Shown one piece after another: positions 62,137 through 64,000 of a stretch of 64,000 nt of DNA. The stretch covers positions 1,674,001-1,738,000 of the forward strand of contig JAULSN010000008.1 of NCBI GenBank assembly GCA_033439765.1, given 5' to 3'. The notes beneath the pieces are model-generated. The model ran no database searches and was not told the DNA's origin. It saw only the letters and a list, made by a program, of their open reading frames with translations. The DNA comes from Lasiosphaeria ovina (Eukaryota; Ascomycota; Sordariomycetes; Sordariales; Lasiosphaeriaceae). How positions within the stretch are numbered: position 1 is the stretch's first letter; each line of letters starts with the position of its first letter. The translations under genes were made by a program, and so were the position numbers.

Positions 62137-62242
62137 GAGGTACCCGAGTTCCCTCAAAAATGGGATGTGCGGGTTAAGCCCCCTGTTGCGGCTTGTTGCC
62201 AGCTTGCTTGCACATCCCATTTTTGAGGGTAGTTGGTACCTC
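62137..62242. repeat. Inverted repeat, about 34-base arms, MITE-like
   Basis: A perfect 20-base arm at 62151-62170 (CCCTCAAAAA then TGGGATGTGC) is exactly complementary to 62210-62229. After a 6/5-base mismatch the stem continues with GAGGTACC at 62137-62144 against GGTACCTC at 62235-62242. The loop is 39 bases (GGGTTAAGCCCC at its start). No coding capacity and no clear target-site duplication are seen. Confidence 0.8.
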
Positions 62243-63249
62243 GGGTGGGTGGATATAGAGAGTTGTGTGATTGCTACCGCCGGAAATGCCGAGTCTCGGG
62301 TGTTGTATGACCCGGAGAAAGACAGTCGACGCCGAGCTGCGAATGTTTACACACCGTGGCCGTAGGCACCTTCACTGATCTTTGCCCCTTTCCCCGCAAT
62401 TTTCCTCCTTGCTGGCAAGGAGAAACATCATCCAAGCGGCGTAGTATCTACCTTAGATGGTGGGGAAGGGCGAGACTTGAAGCAAAAAGCTAACGTACAG
62501 TACACTTGGACACTGTACATACTGCTGGTTCCCCTCCAAGCAGCAGTTGCTGATGGTGTAAGTGAACAACAGGGTGCAGGGGGATCTCGGCTACCTAGTT
62601 GGTCAGCCGGAGCACGCAAGCAGCTACTGCGTAGAAAGCTCCGCTGTCCTGTCCGCCTGACAGCAACATCGTGAGGCAGAAATACAACCCTCCCCTCTCT
62701 TCCTACACTCTGTCATCCGCCAAAAGGAAGACATTGGTGAAACTCTCGTGATTGCAGTTACCGGTGTCGTCTCTCTTATTTAATGCCCGCGGAGATGCTG
62801 CTCTCGCCAGCAGGCTCCGTGGCCCCTTGCGCAACCCCAATAATGACAATGACGGAATGGATATTGGGCTGCCTGTCCAGAACCGGTATTAGTGGCCCAG
62901 TTTGTACGTAATTGAAAAGGAGGTGACTCGCCGGTCCAGCTAGCTCGGAACGAAGAGACCGCTGAGCTGGCTGCTGAGAGTCTTGAGAAAGAATTGACAA
63001 TAATGACGACTGTTTCGTCAGCAAAAAGGAAGGAAGGAAACAGGTGCGGAGTCAATCTGGTAGATTCGGCCCTGAGACTGAGAGAGTGAAAGTGTTCATT
63101 CAAAACACAAGACAACATTAAATCGAATCGTTGATTGGCTGTGCTTGGCGCGGTTGTCAGGGCTGGACCTCTCCCAAGTTGCTGGTATCCAGCAGCCAAG
63201 CGAGAAATTCCAGCCAGAGAATAAACTCCACTCCGCATCGGGAGATGCT

Positions 63250-63337
63250 ACCGAACGGCTGGTCTGTGAGACCAGCCGTTCGGTCAGTATCAGTACCGTC
63301 GATGTGAATACGGAGTGTACTGACCGACTACCGAACG
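63250..63337. repeat. Perfect 16-bp hairpin with a nested second stem
   Basis: ACCGAACGGCTGGTCT at 63250-63265 and its exact complement at 63269-63284 are separated by only GTG. The right arm plus its flank (CGTTCGGTCAGTA) is again complementary, with a gap, to 63318-63337 (TACTGACCG, then ACCGAACG), so two alternative stems are possible. Confidence 0.85.
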
Positions 63338-64000
63338 ACATGAGATCCCAAGGCCGGCCGGTGTGGATGCGCAAGGTCAGCTCGATCGTCGCAGCCACCG
63401 GCTTTTCCTCTCCTTTTTTTTCTTTCCCTTTTTCCTCGGCTTCAAGGCCTGAAGCGGCGGTCACCGGGTTTCGCAAAACAAATACATTGCTAACGAAATG
63501 GATTTTGCGGTCTTGATTGGGAAAGTATCAGGTAACGGGAACCTCTAGCTGCATGAAGAACCCAGACTGGAGACTCCTCCAGAATGGAGGGCCCCGAGCT
63601 TCTTTTTCTTTGTTCGATCAGGAATGGAGACAGCGGGGCTTGTTGAACTGGTGGGAATAAAATGGAGAGAGAACCGGGCTTAGGACCTAAACTAAGACAA
63701 AAAAAGCTTTTTGCCCCAGGGAGCAGGTCACTCCCCTGAGCAACTGCCTTATAAGGAATAAGGGGCCGGGGTATGGCACCTAGAAGCCCCATAAGCTGTT
63801 CGGTTTCAGTAGGTCCATGTTCACAATGAATACAGTAGGCATGCACCTCTATACCTTGGTGTTGGGAGGAAGTGTATGCCACAGATATTCAAATATCTCA
63901 AGATTTCTAAAAGGCAAACCCGCATTCTGCTCACTGAACATCCAGCCCGCCTTCAAAGCTGTCCACATGGCTGTCTCGATTGTGTAACCTTGGCCCATGG

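Larger units (their letters stand above)
61309..64000. other. Right-end intergenic region with two inverted repeats
   Basis: No conserved frame. It contains the hairpin-forming elements at 62137-62242 and 63250-63337 and a purine-rich GAGA-type tract near 61700-61830 that may be transcribed 3' of the Zn2Cys6 gene or belong to an unseen neighbour. Confidence 0.45.

Overview
The window looks like nuclear DNA of a filamentous ascomycete (Pezizomycotina, most likely a Sordariomycete). The support is short GT-AG introns, mostly 50-130 nt, in nearly every gene; a typical ascomycete gene set (Mso1, Csi2, a Yor1-type ABC transporter, a Zn2Cys6 regulator, a protein with a replication-foci-targeting domain); and long intergenic stretches rich in microsatellites and CCTACCTA-type strings. 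I see no ribosomal RNA, no convincing tRNA, no CRISPR array and no intact transposon. Species cannot be fixed from the sequence alone.

Layout. Positions 1-14.4 kb hold no gene I can defend, only simple repeats. From 14.4 to 21 kb lie mso1 (-), mak16 (-), the mitochondrial tRNA-modification GTPase mss1 (+) and a tiny acidic-protein gene (-) whose coding exons are 71, 63 and 40 nt. From 21 to 28.4 kb is another gene-poor stretch. From 28.4 to 37.6 kb lie mkt1 (+), an RFTS/zinc-finger Raf2/DIM-7-like gene (-) and pus4 (+). From 40.7 to 45.4 kb is a Yor1-like ABC-C transporter (+). From 48.0 to 52.1 kb lie csi2 (-) and the intron-rich fcf1/utp24 (+). After a 6 kb gap comes a Zn2Cys6 transcription factor (58.1-61.3 kb, +). 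The last 2.7 kb holds two striking inverted repeats and no gene.

Most genes are housekeeping. Mak16 and Fcf1 act in ribosome maturation, Mss1 and Pus4 modify tRNA uridines, Mkt1 acts in post-transcriptional control, and Mso1 and Csi2 belong to secretion and cell-wall trafficking. They are not an operon or a biosynthetic cluster. Three gene pairs share divergent promoters (mak16/mss1, raf2-like/pus4, csi2/fcf1).

I rebuilt exon structures by hand from splice signals plus family conservation. All reconstructed coding lengths are multiples of three. Points worth a second look are: a last 19-nt exon of mss1 that carries the conserved C-terminal FCVGK; a (TCG)11 poly-serine insert next to the GTPase switch II motif; a probable GC-AG intron and an 18-nt micro-exon in fcf1; a duplicated exon tail in the 57-residue protein; and two hairpin elements near the right end. 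I found no clearly new multi-gene system.
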